From Streptomyces chrestomyceticus JCM 4735 (GTDB lineage: Bacteria; Actinomycetota; Actinomycetes; Streptomycetales; Streptomycetaceae): a stretch of 64,000 bases of DNA. The position numbers were made by a program, and so were the translations under genes. Under the pieces are notes generated by a model. The model searched no databases, was not told the DNA's origin, and was given only the letters and a program-made list of their open reading frames with translations. Of this stretch, positions 56,445 to 64,000 are shown piece after piece. The DNA lies in contig NZ_BHZC01000001.1 in NCBI RefSeq assembly GCF_003865135.1, positions 2,542,001 to 2,606,000 on the forward strand, given 5' to 3'. Numbering within the stretch: position 1 is the first letter of the stretch; every line of letters begins with the position of its first letter.

Positions 56445-57755
56445 TCAGCCCTCCTTGCCCCCGGTGCCGGGCCCGCCCCCGCCGGGCCCGCCCCGACCGT
56501 CCTCGTCACCGCTCCTGTCCCCGTCCCCACCGGTTTCGCGGCCATCCAGCGGCGCGGCCGGCGGCTCGTCGCGCAGGGACCGGCGCAGCCGCCGCAGGGC
56601 CGAGGTCGCACGCCGGCGCCGGCCGCCGCCCCGTACCCGGACGTCGTCCGTGACCTCGTACCGCTTCACGTACGCCCCCAGGAACGCCTGCAGCGTGGCG
56701 GTCGCCGGGATGGCGATCAGCGCGCCGACCGCGCCCATCAGCGCCGTACCGGCGATCACCGACCCGAAGGCGACGGCCGGGTGGATGTCCACGGTCTTGG
56801 CCGTGATGCGCGGCTGGAGCAGATAGTTCTCGAACTGCTGGTAGACCACGACGAACCCGAAGACCCACAGCGCGTACCAGGGATTGACGGTGAAGGCGAT
56901 CAGGATCGGCAGCGCACCGGCGAGGTATGTGCCGATGGTCGGGATGAACTGGGAGACGAGCCCGACCCACATGCCGAGCGCCGGTGCGTACGGCACGCCC
57001 AGGATCTCCAGCAGGACGTAGTGCGCGATGCCGGAGATCAGTGCCATCAGGCCGCGGGAGTAGAGGTACCCGCCGGTCTTGGCGACCGCGATCTCCCAGG
57101 CGCGCAGCACCTCGGCCTGCCGGGACGGCGGCAGGACCGAGCACAGGGCGCGGCGCAGCCGGGGGCCGTCGGCGGCGAAGTAGAAGGAGAACAGCGCCAC
57201 GGTCAGGAGGTTGAACAGGCTGCCCAGGACGGTCGCGGAGACGGCGAGCACGTTGTTGGCGCTGTCCTGGACGTACTTCTGCAGCCAGTCGGACTTCAGC
57301 AGATTGTTCTGCACCTCGACCCGCGAGAGGTGGGTGTGGAAGGTGGTGTTGATCCAACTGATCACCGAGTCCAGGTACTGCGGGAACTCCTGGACCATGG
57401 TGGCGATCTGGCCCGCGAGCATCGAGCCGAGCAGCGCGAAGAAGCCCGCGGTCCCGACGAGTATGCCGAGGAAGACCAGCCCGGTGGCGCCTCCCCGGCG
57501 CATCCCGCGGGCCGCCATCCAGTCCACGGCCGGCTCGACGGCCAGGGCGAGGAAGAAGGCGATCAGCACGTTCAGCAGCAGCGAGATGAGCTGGTGGAAC
57601 GCCCAACTGGCGAGCTGGAAGCAGGCCACGAGGGCGAGCGCCAGCACCATGGCGCGGGGCAGCCACCGCGGCATCCGCCGGGCGGCGTCCCCGGGGCGCG
57701 GGTCGTCGGGGGTGGTGGGATTCTCGGTCGCTGACACGGGCCCAGTGTCGCTCAC
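56445..57755 (-). CDS. AI-2E family (PerM/YdiK-like) membrane transporter
   Basis: 436-residue multispanning membrane protein of the AI-2E transporter/UPF0118 family. Seven to eight hydrophobic segments are visible, including MVLALALVACFQLASWAF, LISLLLNVLIAFFLALAVEP, VFLGILVGTAGFFALLGSML, LAGALPILIAFTVNPWYALW and AFGSVIAGTALMGAVGALIA. The conserved GxTVxxHP-like region appears as TAKTVDIHPAVAFGSVIAG. The C-terminal 60 residues are a charged tail rich in Arg, Asp and Gly. Members have been linked to autoinducer-2 release, sodium/proton exchange or envelope functions; none can be assigned here. Confidence 0.88.
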   Translation of the reverse strand: MSDTGPVSATENPTTPDDPRPGDAARRMPRWLPRAMVLALALVACFQLASWAFHQLISLLLNVLIAFFLALAVEPAVDWMAARGMRRGGATGLVFLGILVGTAGFFALLGSMLAGQIATMVQEFPQYLDSVISWINTTFHTHLSRVEVQNNLLKSDWLQKYVQDSANNVLAVSATVLGSLFNLLTVALFSFYFAADGPRLRRALCSVLPPSRQAEVLRAWEIAVAKTGGYLYSRGLMALISGIAHYVLLEILGVPYAPALGMWVGLVSQFIPTIGTYLAGALPILIAFTVNPWYALWVFGFVVVYQQFENYLLQPRITAKTVDIHPAVAFGSVIAGTALMGAVGALIAIPATATLQAFLGAYVKRYEVTDDVRVRGGGRRRRATSALRRLRRSLRDEPPAAPLDGRETGGDGDRSGDEDGRGGPGGGGPGTGGKEG

Positions 57756-57882
57756 CCGTCTGACAACTCCCGCCCTGCCCCGCTCGGCACGGCCGCCCGG
57801 CGCCGCCCGATACCTCCGTGCGGCCCCTGCCGCCTCCCTCGGGCCGTCCCCGGGCCCGCCGCCCCTGGAGCCGTGGCGGCCG

Positions 57883-58077
57883 TCAGCGCTTGTCGTACGG
57901 CACGTCCATCGCCGCGCAGACCACCCGCCACACGTCCTTGGCCTCCCACCCGTCCGCCAGCGCCTGGTGCACGGTCCGCCCGCCGAGCCCGGACATCACA
58001 TGATCGCGCGCGAACGAGTCGGCGTACGCCTCACCGAAGTGCTCCGCCATCCGCTCCCAGAAGACCGTCAACCGCAT
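57883..58077 (-). CDS. DUF3046 family protein
   Basis: 64-residue protein from the ATG at 58077: MRLTVFWERMAEHFGEAYAD, then SFARDHVMSGLGGRTVHQAL and ADGWEAKDVWRVVCAAMDVP. This matches DUF3046, a small actinobacterial family often found close to recA/recX. The frame is open upstream to 58224, but the conserved family starts with MRLT. The function is unknown. It lies 127 bp upstream of the permease gene on the same strand. Confidence 0.85.
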   Translation of the reverse strand: MRLTVFWERMAEHFGEAYADSFARDHVMSGLGGRTVHQALADGWEAKDVWRVVCAAMDVPYDKR

Positions 58078-58303
58078 GAAACCCACTCCACAATCGCTTC
58101 GACCTGCACGTATCTCGTCCCGCGCACTCCCGCGCCGACACGAAGGACGTTCCTGTACGCAGCGTAGAGCCCGGGTCCGACACCGCCGGGCGGCCGACCT
58201 CCGCCGACCGGCCGTCAACCGCACACGTCCGGTATCCCGCCCCTGAGAGTGCAGCCGCGTCCACGCCGGTGCCGGGCGGAGCGCACGGCCCTACCGTCGG
58301 TCC

Positions 58304-59230
58304 ATGGCGGAAAACGGAGCACCACAGCCGACCTCACTGGCACGTGCCGAGCGTTTCATCTGGCTCACTGCCCGGGTGCTCGAACAGCGCCGTTTCGCGT
58401 ACCACTTCCTGGAAGGGAGCGCGGACGGTGTCGACGCCGCGCTCACCGCGTACGCGAATCCCGACGGCGGTTACGGGCACGCCCTGGAGCCCGACCTGCG
58501 CGGCCCGGTAAGCCAGCCGCTGCACACCGCGCACGCCCTGTACGTCCTCGACCTGATCGGGCGCTGCGGCGGGCAGCGGGCCGAGCGGATCTGCCGCTAT
58601 CTGACCAGTGTGTCCACCCCGGAGGGCGCGCTGCCGGCCGTGCGTCCCGAGTTGCGCGGCTATCCGGCCGCGCCGTGGCTTCCGGTACCCGCCGACCCGC
58701 CGAGCGCCCTCCTGACCACCGGGCCCGTCGTGGGCCTGCTGCACCGCAACGAGGTGTGGCACGCCTGGCTCTTCCGGGCCACGGACTTCTGCTGGCAGGC
58801 GGTGGAGTCCTTGGAGCGGACCCATCCGTACGAGGTGCAGGCGGCGCTCGCCTTCCTGGACGGCGCACCCGACCGGCCGCGCGCCGAGGCGGCCGCGCGG
58901 CGCCTGGGCACCCTGGTGCGTGAGCAGCGGCTGGTCCTCCTGGACCCGGACCGGGCGGCGGACGCCCCCGTACCCGACGGCTACGCGCCCGGTGAGCACC
59001 ATTTCGCGTACGACTACGCGGCGACACCAGGCTCGCTCGCCCGCCGCTGGTTCACGGACACGGAGACGGACCGGGCGCTGGACCACCTGACCGCCCTCCA
59101 GCGGGAGGACGGCGGCTGGCCCGTGAACTGGCGCGTGTGGGCCCCGGGAACGGCGCTGGAGGGCCGTCCGATGGTGACGGTCAAGGCGCTGCTGACGTTG
59201 CGCGCGTACGGGCGTCTCATCGACCGGTAG
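58304..59230 (+). CDS. Alpha/alpha-toroid (prenyltransferase-like) protein
   Basis: 308 residues from the ATG at 58304. It has a repeated helix-turn pattern with DGG motifs: AYANPDGGYGHALEPDL near residues 48-64 and LQREDGGWPVNWRVWAPG near the end. This resembles the alpha/alpha-toroid of terpenoid cyclases and prenyltransferases, but the acid motif of terpene cyclases (DxDD) is absent, so catalysis is doubtful. The phrase AWLFRATDFCWQAVESLERT is typical of a streptomycete family of unknown role. It is divergent from DUF3046 by 226 bp and stands alone. Confidence 0.7.
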   Translation: MAENGAPQPTSLARAERFIWLTARVLEQRRFAYHFLEGSADGVDAALTAYANPDGGYGHALEPDLRGPVSQPLHTAHALYVLDLIGRCGGQRAERICRYLTSVSTPEGALPAVRPELRGYPAAPWLPVPADPPSALLTTGPVVGLLHRNEVWHAWLFRATDFCWQAVESLERTHPYEVQAALAFLDGAPDRPRAEAAARRLGTLVREQRLVLLDPDRAADAPVPDGYAPGEHHFAYDYAATPGSLARRWFTDTETDRALDHLTALQREDGGWPVNWRVWAPGTALEGRPMVTVKALLTLRAYGRLIDR

Positions 59231-59444
59231 CGGGTGCCGCCGGGCCCCGGGGGACACCGGAATCGTTCGGTGACCCGTGCGGCCGGGGCCGGGGCGCACT
59301 CCGGCGAACTCAACGGAATGACTGCTTCCGAGCGTCGGCGGGCCTGGCGCGGCGGCTGGGGGTGGCGGAGGGGACGGTCGTGCGGGGCTGAGCACCTCGC
59401 GCACCACGCCTCACGCGCCCCGTACCGCCCGTACCCTCCCGCCC

Positions 59445-59753
59445 TCACCCGCCCAGCGCCCGCACCCCCGCCGTCACCGCCACCGCGACCGCTACCACCA
59501 CCAGAAACGGCGCGCGGAGCAGCAGCGCGATTACCGCGGCACCGACGCCCGCCACCTTGGCGTCGAACAGCAGGTGGTGCCCGTCGCTGAAGGTCTGCTG
59601 GGCGGTGAGCGCGGCGAGCAGCGCCACCGGCAGCAGGGCGGCGAGGCGCTTGACCAGCGGCTTCTCCAGCGCACCCGCCGGTACGAGGAGCCCGAGGTAC
59701 TTCACCAGGTAGCAGCCCACGGCGGTGACGCCGATCGCGATCCAGACATTCAT
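59445..59753 (-). CDS. azlD: AzlD-like small permease subunit
   Basis: 102-residue membrane protein with three or four hydrophobic segments, such as VWIAIGVTAVGCYLVKYLGL, LAALLPVALLAALTAQQTF and VAGVGAAVIALLLRAPFLVV. The pattern is that of AzlD, the small partner of AzlC in branched-chain amino-acid exporters. The ATG at 59753 overlaps the azlC stop by four bases (ATGA), so the two are translated together. Confidence 0.88.
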   Translation of the reverse strand: MNVWIAIGVTAVGCYLVKYLGLLVPAGALEKPLVKRLAALLPVALLAALTAQQTFSDGHHLLFDAKVAGVGAAVIALLLRAPFLVVVAVAVAVTAGVRALGG

Positions 59754-60637
59754 CGTGCGTCCGCCTCTCCCGCGCCGTTCCCTCGTACGTGTACGTCCAC
59801 GCCGGTTTCCGGCTCGTCAGAGGTACGTATACGGGCCCGGCGCCCCTCCACGTACAGGACGGCCGGTGCGGCGAGCGCCGCGACCAGGACCGGCACGCCC
59901 GCCGGCAGGAGCGGCAGCGTCACCAGGAGCAGCACTACCGCGAGCCCCGCGGCGAAACGTTCCACCGTCGAGGTCAGCAGGGGAGCCAGCAGCGCCACGA
60001 AGACCGCGGGGCCGGCTGCGTCCAGGCCCCAGGCCGCCTGGTCCCCCAGGGCCCCGGCGCCCCTGGCCCCGGCGAACGTGGTGAGGTTCCACAGGAGGTA
60101 CAGGGTCACCCCGGTGACCGCGAACCCGAGGCGCGCGCTGCGCCGGTCGGGCTGGGTCAGGGCGACGGCCGAGGTCTCGTCGATGACCCAGTGGGCGGCG
60201 AACGGCTTGGCCGCGGCCCGGAGTCCCAGGAGGCCGGACAGCCGCAGCCCGTAGAACGCGTTACGGGTGCCCAGGAAGAACGCCCCGGCCGCGGCGGTGA
60301 AGGGATTGCCGCCCGCGGCCAGCGCGCCGACCAGCGCGAACTGTGAGGCGCCGGTGAAGACCAGCAGGCTCAGCGCACAGGTCTGCAGCACCGACAGGCC
60401 CGAGCCGACCGCGGTCACCCCGAAGGCGAAGCCGGACAGCCCGACGGCGACGCCGACGCCGAGCGCGTCCCTGACGACTGCGGAGGACGGCTTGGTCTGG
60501 CGTGACTGTGGTGCCTGAGGCTCATGAAGCTCTTGAGCTTCTCGAATTTTCCGGGTCCCCCGGAACTCTTCGGACGTACGAATCTCTCGGGGCAGTTGGG
60601 ACTGCTGATCTCGTTCTCGCTGCGTTTCCTGTGCCAC
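59750..60637 (-). CDS. azlC: AzlC-like branched-chain amino-acid exporter subunit
   Basis: 295-residue membrane protein from the GTG at 60637. An unusual hydrophilic lead of about 50 residues, rich in Glu, Arg and Gln (REIRTSEEFRGTRKIREAQE), precedes the AzlC fold, which begins at VVRDALGVGVAVGLSGFAFG and has TGASQFALVGALAAGGNPFT, FFLGTRNAFYGLRLSGLL and HWVIDETSAVALTQPD. The start may lie nearer the conserved part. It is followed by azlD and preceded by an AraC regulator gene ending 10 bp upstream. The three probably form one operon. Confidence 0.9.
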   Translation of the reverse strand: MAQETQRERDQQSQLPREIRTSEEFRGTRKIREAQELHEPQAPQSRQTKPSSAVVRDALGVGVAVGLSGFAFGVTAVGSGLSVLQTCALSLLVFTGASQFALVGALAAGGNPFTAAAGAFFLGTRNAFYGLRLSGLLGLRAAAKPFAAHWVIDETSAVALTQPDRRSARLGFAVTGVTLYLLWNLTTFAGARGAGALGDQAAWGLDAAGPAVFVALLAPLLTSTVERFAAGLAVVLLLVTLPLLPAGVPVLVAALAAPAVLYVEGRRARIRTSDEPETGVDVHVRGNGAGEADAR

Positions 60638-60647
60638 GCTCCGGACC

Positions 60648-61634
60648 CTAGGAAGCGCCCTCCCCCGCGGTCTTGTACGTTCTTGCGCCGCCCGCCCGCT
60701 CCCGCCGGTAAGCGCCCGGCGGCACCCCCACGATCCGGGTGAAGTGCCGGTTCAGATGGGGCTGGTCGGTGAACCCGACGGCGACGGCGGCTTCCGCCGG
60801 TGCCGAACCGGCCTCCAGGAGCCGGCGTGCCCGGCGTACGCGGGCGTTCGTGAGCCAGGCGTGCGGCGGCATCCCGTACGCGTTCTTGAAGGCGCGCAGC
60901 AGGGCGAACGGGCCGGTGCCCAGTTCCCTGGCCAGTTGCTCCAGGGTCGGTGGCGCGGTCAGCCGTGCCTCCAGGAGCGCTCTGGCGTGTTCGGCGGTAC
61001 GGGCGCCCGCCGTGGCGGGCGTACGGGTCGGCAGCGGGCCGCCGTGGCGCCGCAGCAGCCGGGCCACCACGATGCGCAGCAGGCTGTCGGCGGCCAGCGC
61101 GTTGCCTTCCTCGGCCGCGCGGTGCACGCCGTTGACGAGGTGGACGGCGAGGGTGTCGTCCACGAGGGTCTCGGTGAACGCGGCGGTGCCGGTCAGGCCG
61201 GTCGTCTCGGCCGCGATACCGGCGACGAGCTGTTCGGAGGGGTAGAGCGTGGAGTACGACCAGCCCTCCGGCGCACCGGCCTGCGCGGTGTGCGGCACCT
61301 CGGGGTTGATCATGATGATGCCGCCGTGCCCGGCGTCCGTGACGCCGTCCGGCAGTCCGACCCGCTCGACGCCGCCGGTGACGGCGCCCAGGACGTAGCC
61401 GTCGTGGGAGTGGCGCGGGAAGGAGTGCCGTACGTAGCGGGCGCGCAGCAGGTCCAGGCCGGGGAGTTCGGCGTACTGCCAGTGCCGGGCCCACTCGCCC
61501 TCCTTGCGGCCGGCGGGCGCCGCGGCCCGGGGCCCGCCCGTACGGGCTCCCGCGCCCGCCGCCACCGGGTCCGTCAGCCCCGCCCCCGTCCCGCCTTCCG
61601 CGCCGCGCGTGTCCTCCGCCCCGTACCCCGTCAT
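60648..61634 (-). CDS. AraC-family transcriptional regulator
   Basis: 328 residues from the ATG at 61634. An N-terminal arabinose-binding-like cupin domain has RHSFPRHSHDGYVLGAVTGG, then GGIIMINPEVPHTAQAG. The C-terminal DNA-binding domain reads PTLEQLARELGTGPFALLRA, then FKNAYGMPPHAWLTNARVRR and VGFTDQPHLNRHFTRIVGVP, a complete AraC/XylS helix-turn-helix pair. The first 45 residues are a Gly/Ala/Thr-rich lead. It probably controls the azlCD exporter in the same operon; effector unknown. Confidence 0.9.
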   Translation of the reverse strand: MTGYGAEDTRGAEGGTGAGLTDPVAAGAGARTGGPRAAAPAGRKEGEWARHWQYAELPGLDLLRARYVRHSFPRHSHDGYVLGAVTGGVERVGLPDGVTDAGHGGIIMINPEVPHTAQAGAPEGWSYSTLYPSEQLVAGIAAETTGLTGTAAFTETLVDDTLAVHLVNGVHRAAEEGNALAADSLLRIVVARLLRRHGGPLPTRTPATAGARTAEHARALLEARLTAPPTLEQLARELGTGPFALLRAFKNAYGMPPHAWLTNARVRRARRLLEAGSAPAEAAVAVGFTDQPHLNRHFTRIVGVPPGAYRRERAGGARTYKTAGEGAS

Positions 61635-61777
61635 GGCTCAATTGTGCTGCCGCCCGGCCCGCCGTGGCCGGTCCGTCCGGCACGTGGACGGATCCGGCCA
61701 CCGCCGCGCGCCCGCATCACCGCAGGTGAACGGCGGGTCACCGGCGATTGTCAGTGGTCCGTTGCACGATGGGGGAC

Positions 61778-64000
61778 ATGGCCAAGGCAGCGCTCGACTC
61801 GTTCTCCCCCGCGACCCGCGACTGGTTCACGGGGGCGTTCCGCGCGCCCACCGCCGCACAGGAAGGTGCCTGGCGGGCCATCGGCGAGGGCTCGGACGTG
61901 CTGGTGGTCGCGCCGACCGGCTCCGGCAAGACCCTGGCCGCCTTCCTCGCCTCGCTCGACCGGCTCGCGAGCGTCCCGCCGCCCGCCGAGCCGAAGAAGC
62001 GCTGCCGCGTGCTGTACGTCTCCCCGCTGAAGGCCCTGGCGGTCGACGTCGAGCGCAACCTGCGCAGCCCGCTGACCGGCATCCGCCAGGAGTCCGTGCG
62101 GCTCGGGCTGCCCGAGCCCGACATCCGGGTGGGCATCCGCTCCGGTGACACCCCGGCCGCCGAGCGCCGGGCGATCGCGAACCGTCCGCCGGACATCCTC
62201 ATCACCACCCCCGAGTCGCTCTTCCTGATGCTGACCTCCTCGGCCCGGGAGGCGCTGGAAGGCGTCGAGACGGTGATCGTGGACGAGGTGCACGCCGTCG
62301 CGGGCACCAAGCGCGGCGCCCACCTCGCGCTCTCCCTGGAGCGGCTCGACCACCTGCTGGAGCGTCCGGCCCGGCGCATCGGTCTGTCGGCGACCGTGCG
62401 CCCTGTGGAGGAGGTGGCCCGCTATCTGTCGCCGCAGCGCCGGGTGGAGATCGTCCAACCGCCGTCCGGCAAGGAGTTCGACCTGTCGGTGGTCGTTCCC
62501 GTCGAGGATCTGGGCGAGCTGGGCGGCTCGCCCGTCCAGGAGGGCGACACCGGGGAGAAGCCCTCCATCTGGCCGCATGTCGAGGAGAAGATCGCCGATC
62601 TGGTCCAGGCGCACCGCTCGACGATCGTCTTCGCCAACTCCCGGCGCCTCGCCGAGCGCCTGTGCAACCGGCTCAACGAGATCGCGTACGAGCGCGCCAC
62701 CGGCGAGGCGCTGCCCGAGGACCACTCCCCCGCCGAGCTGATGGCGGAGGCCGGCGCCGCCAAGGGGGCGCCCCCGCTGCTGGCCCGCGCCCATCACGGC
62801 TCGGTGTCCAAGGAGCAGCGGGCCCAGGTGGAGGAGGACCTGAAGGCGGGCCGGCTGCCGGCCGTGGTCGCCACGTCCAGCCTGGAGCTGGGCATCGACA
62901 TGGGCGCGGTCGACCTGGTGGTGCAGGTCGAGTCCCCGCCGTCGGTCGCCTCCGGCCTCCAGCGGGTCGGCCGGGCCGGGCATCAGGTCGGCGCGGTGTC
63001 CCGGGGTGTGGTCTTCCCCAAGTACCGCGGCGACCTCGTGCAGGCCGCGGTGGTCACGGAGCGGATGCGCGCGGGCTCCATCGAGTCGCTGCGCGTCCCC
63101 GCCAACCCGCTCGACGTGCTGGCCCAGCAGTTGGTCGCGATGGCGTCGATGGACACCTGGGACGTGACCGAGCTGCTGGCCCTGGTCCGCCGGTCCGCCT
63201 CCTTCGCGGCCCTGCCCGAGTCGGCGTTCAACGGCGTGCTGGACATGCTCGCGGGCCGCTACCCCTCCGACGCCTTCGCCGAGCTGCGCCCGCGCGTCGT
63301 CTGGGACCGGGTGGCGCAGACGGTCACCGGCCGCCCGGGGGCGCAGCGGCTGGCCGTCACGTCCGGCGGCACGATTCCCGACCGGGGCCTCTTCGGTGTC
63401 TTCCTGGCCGGTGCCGACCCGAAGAAGGGCGGCGGACGGGTCGGGGAGCTGGACGAGGAGATGGTCTACGAGTCCCGCGTCGGCGATGTGTTCACCCTAG
63501 GTACGACGTCCTGGCGCATCGAGGACATCACCCGTGACCGGGTGCTGGTCTCCCCGGCCCCCGGAGTGCCCGGCAGGCTGCCCTTCTGGAAGGGCGACCA
63601 GCTCGGCCGTCCCCTCGAACTGGGCCGTGCGCTGGGCGCGTTCCTCCGCGAGATCGGCTCCCTCGCCCCGGAGGCCGCCCGCGAGCGGCTGGCCGCCGCC
63701 GGCCTGGACGACTGGGCGACGGGCAACGTCCTCGCGTACCTCACGGAGCAGAAGCAGTCCTGCGGCCATGTGCCGGACGACCGCACGATCGTCGTCGAGC
63801 GCTTCCGCGACGAGCTGGGCGACTGGCGCGTGGTGGTGCACTCCCCGTTCGGCGCGCAGGTGCACGCCCCGTGGGCGCTCGCCCTCGGTGCCCGCCTCGC
63901 CGAGCGCTACGGCATGGACGCGCAGGTCATGCACGCCGACGACGGCATCGTGCTGCGCCTGCCGGACGCCGACCTGATGGGCCTGGACCTGCTCGACAGC
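61778..64000 (+). CDS. lhr: Lhr-type large ATP-dependent helicase (partial)
   Basis: The frame runs off the right edge, so 741 residues of a protein that is normally around 1500 are visible. It is a superfamily 2 helicase of the Lhr class. Walker A is APTGSGKT at 45-52, the DEVH box is TVIVDEVHAVAG, motif III is IGLSATV, and SSLELGIDMGAVDLVVQVES with LQRVGRAGHQVG forms motifs V-VI. A winged-helix-like and beta-barrel region follows. I chose the ATG at 61778, preceded by GGGGGA; the ATG at 61769 is an alternative. Lhr proteins act on DNA or RNA-DNA duplexes in repair. Confidence 0.92.
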   Translation, partial: MAKAALDSFSPATRDWFTGAFRAPTAAQEGAWRAIGEGSDVLVVAPTGSGKTLAAFLASLDRLASVPPPAEPKKRCRVLYVSPLKALAVDVERNLRSPLTGIRQESVRLGLPEPDIRVGIRSGDTPAAERRAIANRPPDILITTPESLFLMLTSSAREALEGVETVIVDEVHAVAGTKRGAHLALSLERLDHLLERPARRIGLSATVRPVEEVARYLSPQRRVEIVQPPSGKEFDLSVVVPVEDLGELGGSPVQEGDTGEKPSIWPHVEEKIADLVQAHRSTIVFANSRRLAERLCNRLNEIAYERATGEALPEDHSPAELMAEAGAAKGAPPLLARAHHGSVSKEQRAQVEEDLKAGRLPAVVATSSLELGIDMGAVDLVVQVESPPSVASGLQRVGRAGHQVGAVSRGVVFPKYRGDLVQAAVVTERMRAGSIESLRVPANPLDVLAQQLVAMASMDTWDVTELLALVRRSASFAALPESAFNGVLDMLAGRYPSDAFAELRPRVVWDRVAQTVTGRPGAQRLAVTSGGTIPDRGLFGVFLAGADPKKGGGRVGELDEEMVYESRVGDVFTLGTTSWRIEDITRDRVLVSPAPGVPGRLPFWKGDQLGRPLELGRALGAFLREIGSLAPEAARERLAAAGLDDWATGNVLAYLTEQKQSCGHVPDDRTIVVERFRDELGDWRVVVHSPFGAQVHAPWALALGARLAERYGMDAQVMHADDGIVLRLPDADLMGLDLLDS

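Overview
The window is chromosomal DNA of a Streptomyces-like actinomycete. The DNA is very GC-rich with strong third-position G/C bias, GTG and TTG starts are common, and the gene order lexA / nrdR-nrdJ / dinG / hflX / rshA / dapF / miaA / miaB / gluABCD / recX-recA matches what I recall of the conserved core of Streptomyces chromosomes (around recA in S. coelicolor). Most of it is core genome; accessory features are a siderophore-type cluster, several tandem-repeat patches and one short inverted-repeat element. Both ends cut a gene: a helicase-tail-like protein on the left and a large Lhr-type helicase on the right.

Layout. 1-3.2 kb: end of a helicase-like protein, RNase HII, an ADP-ribosylglycohydrolase/histidine phosphatase pair. 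3.3-9.6 kb: an ABC-F ATPase divergent from a frameshifted TetR gene, a DUF4937-type protein, an amidase divergent from its own TetR regulator, and a TerD protein. 9.8-14.7 kb: B12-dependent ribonucleotide reductase nrdJ with its repressor nrdR, divergent from lexA, with candidate NrdR boxes and an SOS box between them. 15-17 kb: DinG-type helicase. 17-24.8 kb: NRPS-independent siderophore (NIS) cluster on the minus strand: diaminobutyrate-type aminotransferase, IucA/IucC synthetase, AlcB/IucB-type acyltransferase, second IucA/IucC synthetase. No N-hydroxylase, decarboxylase, transporter or iron box is visible. 25.5-44.5 kb: a lipoprotein trypsin-like protease, hflX, an M1 metallopeptidase, rshA, dapF, a membrane protein, miaA, two small proteins (one an antitoxin-family protein without a toxin), a class III dioxygenase-fold protein lacking its expected histidine ligands, miaB, an orphan TAXI-type receptor, a DEAD-box helicase, a cold-shock protein and a two-component system. 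44.8-48.5 kb: glutamate ABC importer gluABCD with a strong hairpin between gluB and gluC and a frameshift in gluD. 48.6-52 kb: FAD monooxygenase (frameshifted), cysteine dioxygenase and rhodanese. 52.1-53.4 kb: secreted lipase-like hydrolase. 53.6-53.9 kb: 270-bp MITE-like element with 22-bp terminal inverted repeats. 54.4-64 kb: recX-recA, an AI-2E/PerM family permease, DUF3046, an alpha/alpha-toroid-like protein, azlD-azlC with an AraC regulator, and the Lhr helicase.

How they work together. lexA, recA-recX and dinG form a DNA-damage block, with SOS-box-like sites before lexA and recA. nrdR-nrdJ couples dNTP supply to its repressor. The NIS genes look like one leftward unit. gluA-B and gluC-D are split by a hairpin that could set subunit ratios. 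Three genes (TetR near 5.23 kb, gluD near 48.01 kb, monooxygenase near 50.03 kb) are each broken by one missing base in a G or C run. That pattern points to homopolymer sequencing error at least as much as to real mutation.
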